A stretch of DNA of 64,000 nt from Paracoccaceae bacterium (GTDB lineage Bacteria > Pseudomonadota > Alphaproteobacteria > Rhodobacterales > Rhodobacteraceae): contig JANQPC010000065.1 in assembly GCA_028285485.1 (NCBI GenBank), positions 1 to 64,000 on the forward strand, read 5' to 3'. Positions 55,489-62,882 of this stretch are shown here, piece by piece. Positions within the stretch are counted from its first letter, which is position 1, and every line of letters starts with the position of its first letter. The notes below the pieces were generated by a model. The model did no database searches, was not told where the DNA came from, and saw only the letters and a program-made list of their open reading frames with translations. Both the position numbers and the translations under genes were made by a program.

Positions 55489-55503
55489 TTAGAATCTTTC
55501 TAA
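55489..55503. promoter_or_regulatory. candidate Irr box (ICE) upstream of dps
   Basis: TTAGAATCTTTCTAA is a perfect TTAGAA-N3-TTCTAA, the core of the alphaproteobacterial Irr-binding ICE motif. It lies 99 bases before the dps ATG. Irr usually represses iron-storage or heme genes under low iron; that is established for the family, binding here is inferred. Confidence 0.65.
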
Positions 55504-55602
55504 TTCGGCCTTGGCAAACCGCGGCGGCGTGATAGATACCCTGTCAGGCCAGCCAGCAACCGCCAGCACGCCATCGATCTCAATTCCATGCGGGGATTTG
55601 CT

Positions 55603-56073
55603 ATGACCCAGACTGCCGAGGCCCTTTCCACCAATGCGCAGGCCGAAATCGTTGAAGCGCTGAATCAATCGGTTGCCGAAACAGCCGTAACCACGATGCT
55701 TGCGCAAAACTTTCACTGGAACGTAACGGGTATGGCATTCGGCCCGCTGCACGCGCTGTTTCAGGAAATCTACGAAGATCACTTTCAGGCGCAGGATGAT
55801 CTGGCCGAACGTGTGAAGGCGCTCGATGGTCACGCCGAGGGCATGCTGGCCGGGATGTTGAAGCGTTCGAAGGTAGGCGAACATGATGGGCATGCCAGTG
55901 ATCAGGAGATGATCGCGGCAATGAAAGCGGCGCAGGAAACGCTGGCAGCCACGCTTGCTGGCGCAGGGGAACTCGCCGCCAACCACGGCGACACGCTGAC
56001 GGAAGATCTTTGCATCGCTCGCGGGCAGACGCATGAGAAGTTTGCCTGGATGCTTCGGGCGCACCTTGCCTGA
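55603..56073 (+). CDS. dps: Dps ferritin-like DNA-protection protein
   Basis: A 156-residue four-helix ferritin-like protein. The ferroxidase region is seen as MLAQNFHWNVTGMAFGPLHALFQEIYEDHFQAQDDLAERVKALDG, with His/Asp/Glu ligands at the dimer interface. It stores iron and protects DNA from peroxide. ATG 55603 (MTQTAEALS) is used; a 15-base longer start exists. It is followed by a hairpin at 56088-56104 and a convergent DUF1289 gene. The Irr box upstream suggests iron-controlled expression. Confidence 0.92.
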   Translation: MTQTAEALSTNAQAEIVEALNQSVAETAVTTMLAQNFHWNVTGMAFGPLHALFQEIYEDHFQAQDDLAERVKALDGHAEGMLAGMLKRSKVGEHDGHASDQEMIAAMKAAQETLAATLAGAGELAANHGDTLTEDLCIARGQTHEKFAWMLRAHLA

Positions 56074-56087
56074 AAAAGCCGTGCGGG

Positions 56088-56104
56088 GGCCGGGCTACCC
56101 GGCC
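56088..56104. terminator. hairpin between dps and the DUF1289 gene
   Basis: GGCCGGG and CCCGGCC form a 7-bp stem with loop CTA. It lies 14 bases after the dps stop and includes the DUF1289 stop. It lacks a run of T, so it would be a weak or factor-helped terminator for both convergent genes. Confidence 0.4.
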
Positions 56105-56364
56105 TTCGCCGTTACCCGCACCGGCGGATGCACGCCGCGCTTGAGGCATTTGCGGGCATAGCGCGGCGCCCAGTGGCGGAACTTGCCAAGGCTGCCCTGC
56201 TGGTGCGTGAGCATCTCAACAAACGCCTTCCGATGGCTCTCCTTCTTGAGTGCCTTGAACATCTTCTTCTGGTCCTTCGTCATCGAACAACCGATGCAAT
56301 GGCCCGCGCGGCGGAACTTGCACACATCGATGCAGGGCGAAGGCGTTTCGTTCTTTTTTCCCAT
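56095..56364 (-). CDS. DUF1289 domain protein
   Basis: An 89-residue cytosolic protein with the DUF1289 signature at the N-terminus: SPCIDVCKFRRAGHCIGCSMTKDQKK, with four cysteines likely to bind a metal or an iron-sulfur cluster. It has a basic tail (APRYARKCLKRGVHPP). The family is small and poorly known. ATG 56364 gives MGKKNETPSPCIDVC. It lies 61 bases downstream of hemP on the same strand. Confidence 0.85.
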   Translation of the reverse strand: MGKKNETPSPCIDVCKFRRAGHCIGCSMTKDQKKMFKALKKESHRKAFVEMLTHQQGSLGKFRHWAPRYARKCLKRGVHPPVRVTAKAG

Positions 56365-56425
56365 CTGTCTCTCATCTCTGGGTAACCGCGCGCAGGCGCG
56401 TGTGCCTGGGAAGGGCGTGGGCCCG

Positions 56426-56599
56426 TTACTTTGTTAGGATCAGCTTTCCCGCCCGTGTGATGCGCAGCCAGTAGCGTTGGTCATCGAGGATGATGCGGGC
56501 CTGCACGCCATCGCCCACGAGTTCGCGCGCGTCATAGGCGGGGATGTCATCATCCGGCACGCTGCGCAGGGTGATTGCGGGTACGGGTTGTGCCGTCAT
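56426..56599 (-). CDS. hemP: hemin uptake protein HemP
   Basis: A 57-residue protein of the HemP family: variable first half, then ARIILDDQRYWLRITRAGKLILTK, matching the conserved Y-x-L-R-x-T-x2-x-KLILTK end. HemP is found with heme uptake and in Burkholderia acts as a regulator of heme transport. ATG 56599 overlaps the stop of an upstream 51-codon ORF (ATGA), which fixes the start. No heme receptor is in the window. Confidence 0.85.
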   Translation of the reverse strand: MTAQPVPAITLRSVPDDDIPAYDARELVGDGVQARIILDDQRYWLRITRAGKLILTK

Positions 56600-56751
56600 T
56601 GCGGCCCCCGTTCGAGCCTGTCGATCATCTGCTCCAGCCCGGGGTCGGGCAAGGCCACGCCTTCCAGCGCGGTATGGAGCAGTTCGAACCAAGATGTATC
56701 GGTGCCGCTGCCATCTTGCGGGCGTTCGGCGAGGGTACCTTTCAAGTCCAT
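56596..56751 (-). CDS. 51-residue protein coupled to hemP
   Basis: A small ORF from ATG 56751 to TGA 56598-56596: MDLKGTLAERPQDGSGTDTS, then WFELLHTALEGVALPDPGLE and a C-terminal QMIDRLERGPQ. The amphipathic middle looks protein-like. Its stop overlaps the hemP start by 4 bases. A palindrome, TATTCT-N5-AGAATA, lies 62 bases upstream and may control both. No family known; it is too short for most gene finders. Confidence 0.55.
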   Translation of the reverse strand: MDLKGTLAERPQDGSGTDTSWFELLHTALEGVALPDPGLEQMIDRLERGPQ

Positions 56752-56812
56752 CGTCCAGCCTCCTGATGTTGTCAGATACCCGGGCTTCCCGATCGGGTGG
56801 CTTGGAATATGG

Positions 56813-56829
56813 TATTCTTGACCAGAATA
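56813..56829. promoter_or_regulatory. palindrome upstream of the hemP operon
   Basis: TATTCTTGACCAGAATA is a 6-bp inverted repeat with a 5-base spacer, in an AT-rich patch 62 bases upstream of the small ORF. It does not match the ICE orientation (AGAA-N3-TTCT). It is a candidate operator for an iron or heme regulator; a -10 element may overlap it. Confidence 0.4.
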
Positions 56830-56927
56830 GTCGGATTCGTCAATCCCGACAAAAATAATTGGTCATAGGGCCCGAAACGGAGGCTGAGCTATCGGTGCAC
56901 CTGCCCAAAAAGGCGGCGCGGGCCCCG

Positions 56928-57860
56928 CTAGGCGGTAAAGAGGTAACGGCTCTCCTGCCGAACCGGCGCGCCCGGATTGGCAATGATGCTGGGGAAGCCC
57001 TCGTGGTGCGGCGCATCGGGCCAAAGCTGCGGTTCCAACGCCACGCCCGCGCCGCTTCCGCAGTAAACCTGAAGGCCCGGCGCAGTGGTCTCCACCGTCA
57101 AAGCCCGGCCCGAACTGCCGGTCAGGCGGGCGGATGGGGCCAGCGCACGGGCGGCCGTGGCAAGGCAGAAGTTGTGATCGAGCCCGGGATCGGGCGCGCG
57201 CGGGCTTCGGTAATCGAAAGGCGTTCCGGCCACCGGGGCGATAACTCCCGTGGGAAGCTTGTCCGCCGTTACCGGCAGGTAGTGCTCGGCCATCACCGTC
57301 AGGCGGTGCCCCGCAAGTGTACCGCTGCCATCAAGGTTCCAGCCGCCATGAAAGGCAGGGTTGAGCAGGGTGGGCGCATCTGTTTCCGCCTCAAGCGTGA
57401 TCCGCAACGCGCCTTCCGGTTCCAAGGCGTAGGTTGCGCGCAGGGTGCGGGCGCCCGGAAACCCGCCATGCCCCGGCGGCAGCGTGATCTCCAGCGTGGC
57501 GGCAGCGCCGGATGTCTCTGCAATCTGCCAAACCAGCGCCTGTGTGCCGGCAGGGCCGGAATGAAGGCAATTCGGCCCTTCATTGGCCGAAAAGCGCAGG
57601 GTTTTTCCGCCGAGCTCCGCCTGCGCACCGGCAATCCGGTTCACAACCGGGGCCACAACAGCGTTGCTGTAAAGCGCGGGGCCCTCATAGGCGGCTAGCG
57701 TTTCAGCGCCCATGGCAAGGTTCGGGGAGCCCGCGTGATGAAGCTTGTGGAGCCGCGCGCCAAAAGTCAGCACCTCGGCACAAAGCGCGCCGTATTCCAG
57801 CTCGATCGCGTGAACGTGCACGCCCGCCTTCGTGCTGCCAAACGGCGTTACCTGGGCCAC
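56928..57860 (-). CDS. galM: aldose 1-epimerase (galactose mutarotase)
   Basis: A 310-residue GalM interconverting alpha and beta sugar anomers. Recognisable blocks are YSNAVVAPVVNRIAGAQAELGGKTLRFSANEGPNCLHSGP (His catalytic), FHGGWNLDGSGTL, PLDYRSP-like TPFDYRSPR and GVALEPQLWPDAPHHEGFPS (Glu catalytic). The ATG at 57860 overlaps the beta-galactosidase gene by 13 bases, so the two are coupled. In this operon it would make the galactose anomer needed by the dehydrogenase. Confidence 0.9.
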   Translation of the reverse strand: MAQVTPFGSTKAGVHVHAIELEYGALCAEVLTFGARLHKLHHAGSPNLAMGAETLAAYEGPALYSNAVVAPVVNRIAGAQAELGGKTLRFSANEGPNCLHSGPAGTQALVWQIAETSGAAATLEITLPPGHGGFPGARTLRATYALEPEGALRITLEAETDAPTLLNPAFHGGWNLDGSGTLAGHRLTVMAEHYLPVTADKLPTGVIAPVAGTPFDYRSPRAPDPGLDHNFCLATAARALAPSARLTGSSGRALTVETTAPGLQVYCGSGAGVALEPQLWPDAPHHEGFPSIIANPGAPVRQESRYLFTA

Positions 57861-59749
57861 CAGGCAACCCCCGCCGCCGGGATCTCCCTGCCGTCAAAAA
57901 CAACGGGCGCGGCGCCGTAATTGAATGCGAAGCGGTGCTGCGCCGCGTCGCGCAGCCGAAGGCCCTCGGGCAGAGCCGCGCGCGGGATATCGGCGGCCTC
58001 GCAGGCAGTGGCGATCAGCCGATCCCAAAGATCGGCATCGGGCCATCCCGCGAGATAGGTGAGGGTGCCCGCCCGCATCGCGCCCGCGCGGCCATCGGCG
58101 GTGGTGAGCACCATCTCCGCAGAGCCGTCTAGATGTTCAAACCAGCGCTCAAAGGCCCCGCCGCCTTGCACCCCCACGGTATCTCCGGGCGGCAGGCTCT
58201 CCACGCGCGCCACCACGGCATCGAGCCCGGGCAGCGCGGGCGGAAGCGGTACGGGGATCGCAAACTCGTCCGTTTTCGATCCCGCGCGCGGCCCGATCAG
58301 CACCTCCGCCCCGCTGCCCGCGAGCGCCTCGGCAAGCCCCTCGGGCAGCGCGAACAGGCCCGGGGCGAGAACCAGCCCGTAGCCTGCAAAATCGCGCGTG
58401 TCGGGCGGCAGGAAATCCACCGAAAGCCCCGCCCGGCGCAACGCACGATAAGCGGCGAAGACAAGCGTGAAATAGTTGAAGTCGGCGCCCTGCGGCTGAG
58501 TTTCCCACGCCCATTGCGAGGCATAGTCGAAGACAATCGCCACCGGCGCGCGCGCCGGCACGATCTCTCCGATCCGGTTAAGTTCTTCGGCCACCTGCCG
58601 CGCCTCGGCAAGGGCAGGGGCGGGCGCGCTGTCGGGCCGCAGAAGCCCCGAATGCATCTGCTCTTGTGCGAAGGGGGCCTGCCGCCAGCGGAAGTAGCTG
58701 ACCACCTCGGCACCATGGGCGATCGCCTCCCAGCTCCACAGCCGCACCATCCCGTCAAGTGGCGCCACGTTCCACGGCGCCCAGTTCACCGGGCCGGGCT
58801 GCTGCTCCATCACCCACCAGCGCCCCCGGCCCACAGCTCGATAGAGATCATGGTGGAACGCCTGAAAATCCGGATCGCCCTGCCTGAGATAGCGTTCCTT
58901 GAACGTCTCGCTGCCCTCGATGCGATCCAGCGGGAAGCCCAGGGGATAGCTATCCCAGCTTGCGATATCGAGATCAGCGGCAACCGCGAAGTGATCGAAA
59001 TCAAGCACCCGGCCCATATAGTTGTGAATGAGCGGCGCGCGGGTGTGGCGGCGCAGGATTTCGGCCTGCGCGCGGTTGAAGGCTGCAACCTCATCGGAGG
59101 CAAAGCGGCGGAAGGCCATGGCATGGGCCGGGTTCGGCTCTGTCACCGTAAGGTTCGGCAGATCGATCTCATCGAAATCGGCATATTCCATGGACCAGAA
59201 CACGTTGCCCCAGGCGCGGTTCAACGCATCGATGGATTGATAGCGCTGGGCGAGCCAGTCGCGAAACCCGGCGCGGGCGGCGGGCGAGTAGCTTACCGTG
59301 GTATCGTGGCAGCCATATTCGTTGTCGAGCTGCCAGGCCGCCACATGCGGGTTTGCCCCGTAGCGCTCTGCAAGCTTCGTTACAATCGCGCGGCACTCCG
59401 CGCGGTAGCCCTGGTGGCTGAAGCAGTAGTGCCGCCGGGAGCCGAAGCCCCGCGGGCGGCTTTCGGCATCAAGCGCCAGCATGTCTGGGTGCTTGGCAAG
59501 CATCCAGCGCGGCGGTGTTGCGGTGGGCGTGCCGAGGATCACTTTGAGGCCCGCGCCGCCCAGCACCTCGATGGCACGGTCGAGCCAGCCGAAGGTATAG
59601 CGCCCCGCCTCGGGCTCCATCCGCGACCAGGCGAATTCCCCGATCCGGACCCAGGTGAGCCCGGCCTCGGCCATGCGGCGCGCATCGTCCGCCCAGATCT
59701 CTTCCGCCCAGTGCTCAGGGTAGTAGCAGACGCCAAGTTCGGGGGTCAC
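57848..59749 (-). CDS. beta-galactosidase, glycoside hydrolase family 42
   Basis: A 633-residue intracellular GH42. It begins [19 protein letters not shown] (GTG 59749, coupled to the upstream gene by GTGA). The acid/base Glu is in AAWQLDNEYGCHDT, and the nucleophile Glu lies in FRWRQAPFAQEQMHSGLLRPD. Trimerisation and C-terminal domains follow. The 97-residue out-of-frame extension to 60040 is the antisense of the lactonase gene and is rejected. No signal peptide: it cleaves galactosides taken up into the cell. Confidence 0.93.
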   Translation of the reverse strand: MTPELGVCYYPEHWAEEIWADDARRMAEAGLTWVRIGEFAWSRMEPEAGRYTFGWLDRAIEVLGGAGLKVILGTPTATPPRWMLAKHPDMLALDAESRPRGFGSRRHYCFSHQGYRAECRAIVTKLAERYGANPHVAAWQLDNEYGCHDTTVSYSPAARAGFRDWLAQRYQSIDALNRAWGNVFWSMEYADFDEIDLPNLTVTEPNPAHAMAFRRFASDEVAAFNRAQAEILRRHTRAPLIHNYMGRVLDFDHFAVAADLDIASWDSYPLGFPLDRIEGSETFKERYLRQGDPDFQAFHHDLYRAVGRGRWWVMEQQPGPVNWAPWNVAPLDGMVRLWSWEAIAHGAEVVSYFRWRQAPFAQEQMHSGLLRPDSAPAPALAEARQVAEELNRIGEIVPARAPVAIVFDYASQWAWETQPQGADFNYFTLVFAAYRALRRAGLSVDFLPPDTRDFAGYGLVLAPGLFALPEGLAEALAGSGAEVLIGPRAGSKTDEFAIPVPLPPALPGLDAVVARVESLPPGDTVGVQGGGAFERWFEHLDGSAEMVLTTADGRAGAMRAGTLTYLAGWPDADLWDRLIATACEAADIPRAALPEGLRLRDAAQHRFAFNYGAAPVVFDGREIPAAGVAWWPR

Positions 59750-60609
59750 AGCACCACCTGATGTTCGGCCTGGCCGCGGGCCACGCCTTCGGCCACAAAC
59801 GTGTGCCCATGATAGGGCTCCCGCGCGAGCGTGCCGGAGGACAACCCAGCGCGAGCGGTGGTGCAGAACAGATCGGTCAGGCCCGCACCGCCGAATGCGG
59901 GGCAGGAGCTGTGGGCGCCCGGAACCTCCACGGCGCGCAGAAACGCGCCGTTCGGGGCATAGGCCGCCACCCTGTTGCCGCCCCACTGGGCGCTCCAGAG
60001 ATTGCCTTCTGCATCGACCACCGCGCCATCCGGGCGCCATTCGGTTCCGCTCAGATCAAGCCAAACCTCGGCGGTACCTTCCGGCCAGCCATCTGCCTCG
60101 GCCAGCGGCTGGCGCATGATTTTCTGGGTTGGCGTATCGGTGAAATAGGCATGCCGCCTGTCGGGCGAAAAGCAGATCGCATTGGTAATCGAGATGCGCG
60201 GAACAAGGCAGCGCAGCTCGCCCCGATAGTAGCGGTAGATCGTGCCAGCGCCAGTTTCCGCATCCTTGCCCATGGTGCCGATCCAGAAGCCGCCCCAGGG
60301 ATCTGCGCGGCCGTCGTTGGAGCGGGTCTCGGGCCTGTCGGCCTCCAACGGGGCCACGGTCTCTGCCGCGCCGGTATCGAGATTGAAGGTGAAAAGCTTG
60401 GTTTCCGATGCAATCAGCAGACGGTCGACATCAAGCCATCCCGCGGCAGACACATGTTCTTCGAATTGCCAGGTGCGGGTTTTTCCGGCCTCGTTGCTGT
60501 GAAGCCGGAACCGCAGGATATCGAACCAGAGCAGCTGGCCGCGTACGGGGTGCCAGAGCGGGCCTTCGCCTAGATGGCAGGGCGTTTCATCGAAGGCGTG
60601 CATCCTCAC
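59746..60609 (-). CDS. SMP-30/gluconolactonase family lactonase (galactonolactonase-type)
   Basis: A 287-residue six-bladed propeller lactonase. Metal ligands are visible in [11 protein letters not shown] (Glu), [17 protein letters not shown] (Asn) and [19 protein letters not shown] (Asp). By position it hydrolyses the sugar lactone made by the dehydrogenase. GTG 60609 has GGGAGG 10 bases upstream and overlaps the aldolase stop (GTGA); an ATG at 60603 is the alternative. It overlaps the GH42 gene by GTGA at its 3' end. Confidence 0.9.
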   Translation of the reverse strand: MRMHAFDETPCHLGEGPLWHPVRGQLLWFDILRFRLHSNEAGKTRTWQFEEHVSAAGWLDVDRLLIASETKLFTFNLDTGAAETVAPLEADRPETRSNDGRADPWGGFWIGTMGKDAETGAGTIYRYYRGELRCLVPRISITNAICFSPDRRHAYFTDTPTQKIMRQPLAEADGWPEGTAEVWLDLSGTEWRPDGAVVDAEGNLWSAQWGGNRVAAYAPNGAFLRAVEVPGAHSSCPAFGGAGLTDLFCTTARAGLSSGTLAREPYHGHTFVAEGVARGQAEHQVVL

Positions 60610-61211
60610 GGGCTGCTTGCCTCCCAGGCCGAAACGGTTTCGCGCGCCATCGCGGCCACCTCCTCGGCGCTGTAGCCGGGGCGGTAGAGGGAACTGCCCA
60701 GACCAAAGCCGTTGGCCCCGGCGCGGCGCCATTCGGCAAACCCGTCTGGCCCGACACCGCCCACCATGTAGATCTGCGTCAGCGCCGGAAGCACGGCGCG
60801 GATCGCAATGAGCCCGTCGAGGCCCATCTGGAAGGCCGGAAACACTTTCAGCCCATCGGCGCCTGCAGCGAGCGCCGCGAAGCATTCCGAAGGCGTCAGC
60901 ACGCCCGGGAAGCTTTGCATCCCCCGGCGCTTGGTTTCCGCGATCACCGCGCTGTCTGCATTGGGCGAAACGATAAGCGCCCCGCCCGCAGCCTCAACAC
61001 GGCCCACATCTTCAACGCTCAGCACCGTGCCCGCGCCGATCAGCGCGTTTTCTCCGAAAGCCTTCGCCATGGCCTCGATGCTGGCGAAGGGATCGGGCGA
61101 GTTGAGAGGCACTTCGATGCGGGTGATGCCGGCCTCGATCAGCGCGCTCGCGATGGGCTTGGCCTCTTCCGGCGTGATACCGCGGAGAATGGCGATCAAA
61201 GGGCGGCTCAT
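60606..61211 (-). CDS. dgoA: 2-dehydro-3-deoxy-6-phosphogalactonate aldolase
   Basis: A 201-residue KDPGal aldolase, cleaving KDPGal to pyruvate and glyceraldehyde 3-phosphate. The catalytic Glu is in [14 protein letters not shown] and the Schiff-base Lys in [21 protein letters not shown] binds phosphate. This sequence fits DgoA better than KDPG aldolase Eda. ATG 61211 forms TGATG with the dgoK stop. Confidence 0.93.
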   Translation of the reverse strand: MSRPLIAILRGITPEEAKPIASALIEAGITRIEVPLNSPDPFASIEAMAKAFGENALIGAGTVLSVEDVGRVEAAGGALIVSPNADSAVIAETKRRGMQSFPGVLTPSECFAALAAGADGLKVFPAFQMGLDGLIAIRAVLPALTQIYMVGGVGPDGFAEWRRAGANGFGLGSSLYRPGYSAEEVAAMARETVSAWEASSP

Positions 61212-62110
61212 CACGCGCTTTCCTTGAGGTGCTGGCGCGCGGCGGCAAGGCCCGCGCGGGTCATCGTATCGGCCTCGGCTGTCTGGGCGGTGACGCCCTG
61301 ATGCGCAAGCGCGGTGGCGTAGCGGGCCACATGAGAGGCCCCGCCAAGGATCGCCACGTTCTGCCCCAGCCAATAGGGGCGGGCCGCGGCAAGCTCCGCC
61401 CCGATCAAAAGGCCCGAAAGGCGGGCCGCGGCGGCGCCGGGTGCCTGACCGGCCAGCAGCCCTTCGGCGCGGATCGCAAAGAGCCGCGCGGCAAGCGCTT
61501 CGGGTTTTGCAAGCGCGGTGTCGAGCGCATCGGCAAACGCCGCCTCATCCCAGCCGTCGCCCACCGAGTGGCGCAGAACGGTGTGGCCGGAGATCGATGC
61601 ATAGAGATCGCCCGTCATGAAGGTGCGGAAGCTCACAACCTCGCCTGCGGAGATCTGCGCCCATTTCGTATGTGTGCCGGGCAGGCAGAGAACGCCATCA
61701 AACTCGGGGGCCTGGGCCAACCATCCGGCGATCTGCGTTTCCTCGCCGCGCATCACATCGGCCGGATCAAGCTGGCGCAGGCCGGGGATCAGGCGCACAG
61801 TCAGGCGAAGGTCTTGCGCAGGCGCAGGTGCGGTCGTGCCGTCGGCGGGCGGGCAGGGCACGGTGCGATAGGGCGCCTCGGCCCAGCCCTGCCGCGAGCC
61901 CACCATGCCGCAGGCGATAACCTCCACGGGATCGGCGCCAAGCCACGGCGCGATCAGGCGCAAAAGCGCAGGCTCGAAACCATCGCGCGCGAGCGTGCCC
62001 ATGCCGTCGCCCGAATGTGCCTCGGCCAGCACACCGCCCGACCCCATGGCCCAGGCCCGGCAGCGCGAGGTGCCCCAATCAACGGCGATCCACTCGAGCC
62101 CGTCGATCAT
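61211..62110 (-). CDS. dgoK: 2-dehydro-3-deoxygalactonokinase
   Basis: A 299-residue sugar acid kinase of the DgoK family, phosphorylating KDGal at C6. It begins [19 protein letters not shown], has [18 protein letters not shown] and [13 protein letters not shown], and ends with a P-loop-like [12 protein letters not shown] 62110 overlaps the dehydrogenase stop (ATGA). Longer frame to 62539 is antisense reading of the SDR gene. Confidence 0.93.
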   Translation of the reverse strand: MIDGLEWIAVDWGTSRCRAWAMGSGGVLAEAHSGDGMGTLARDGFEPALLRLIAPWLGADPVEVIACGMVGSRQGWAEAPYRTVPCPPADGTTAPAPAQDLRLTVRLIPGLRQLDPADVMRGEETQIAGWLAQAPEFDGVLCLPGTHTKWAQISAGEVVSFRTFMTGDLYASISGHTVLRHSVGDGWDEAAFADALDTALAKPEALAARLFAIRAEGLLAGQAPGAAAARLSGLLIGAELAAARPYWLGQNVAILGGASHVARYATALAHQGVTAQTAEADTMTRAGLAAARQHLKESA

Positions 62111-62880
62111 CCCGTCACCACAACGCCGCCATCGATCACAAGCGCCTGCCCGGTCATCGCCTTGCTGGCGGCGGAGGCCAGAAACAGGCAGCCGCCCACG
62201 ATATCTTCGGGTTCCAGGGGATCGGCCAGGCACTGGCGGGCGAGATGCGCGGCCAGCCCCTCTTCGGTGACCCACATATCCTTCTGCTTCTGGGTAAGAA
62301 CCCAGCCGGGCGCCAGCGCGTTGACGCGGATGCGATCCGGCCCGAATTCGCGCGCCAGCGAGCGGGTCATCCCGTTTATGCCGGAATTGGCCGCGGTATA
62401 GGCAGGGTAGCCTGCATTGCCCATCATGTAGCTGATCGAGGAGAAGTTCACGATCGATCCGCCGCCTGCAGCCTGCATACCCGGGATCGCTGCCTGAGCC
62501 GCAAAGAAATAGGCCTTCAGGTTGATCGCCTGGCTCCAATCCCAGAACGCCTCATCCACTTCGAGCGTCTGGTGCCGCTTGTCGTTGGCCGCGTTGTTGA
62601 CGAGCGCGGTGATGGCCCCATGGGCTTCGCCCGCCTGCGCGATGCAGGATTGAAGCGCCGGGATATCGGTGATGTCGCAGGGCAAGAACAGCGGCGCGGT
62701 GCCGTGCTTTTCCGCCATCTCCGCCACAAAATCGCTGGCATCAGAGCGCTGCACGAAGGCCACGCGCGCGCCCTGCGCCAGAAACCCGTCGGTCAGCGCC
62801 GCGCCGATGCCCGAGCCACCGCCTGTGATAAAGACGGATGCGCCGTTGAGATCGGGGAAGGTGGGCAAATCGTTCGGCAT
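62107..62880 (-). CDS. SDR family oxidoreductase, probable D-galactose (aldose) 1-dehydrogenase
   Basis: A 257-residue SDR. Cofactor motif TGGGSGIG (19-26), NNAA at 95-98 and catalytic Ser 147/148/150 are present. The catalytic Tyr-x3-Lys reads Y161-T-A-A-N165, so the lysine is replaced by Asn. I recall the same change in related sugar dehydrogenases; it may be a subfamily trait. By operon context it oxidises galactose to the lactone. It lies 2 bases after the dehydratase and overlaps dgoK by ATGA. Confidence 0.85.
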   Translation of the reverse strand: MPNDLPTFPDLNGASVFITGGGSGIGAALTDGFLAQGARVAFVQRSDASDFVAEMAEKHGTAPLFLPCDITDIPALQSCIAQAGEAHGAITALVNNAANDKRHQTLEVDEAFWDWSQAINLKAYFFAAQAAIPGMQAAGGGSIVNFSSISYMMGNAGYPAYTAANSGINGMTRSLAREFGPDRIRVNALAPGWVLTQKQKDMWVTEEGLAAHLARQCLADPLEPEDIVGGCLFLASAASKAMTGQALVIDGGVVVTG

Positions 62881-62882
62881 GG

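Noticed and set aside
58133-59761. 542-codon plus-strand frame opposite the GH42 gene
   Set aside because: Composition is Arg/Gly/Ala/His-rich without domains; GH42 motifs on the minus strand explain the region.
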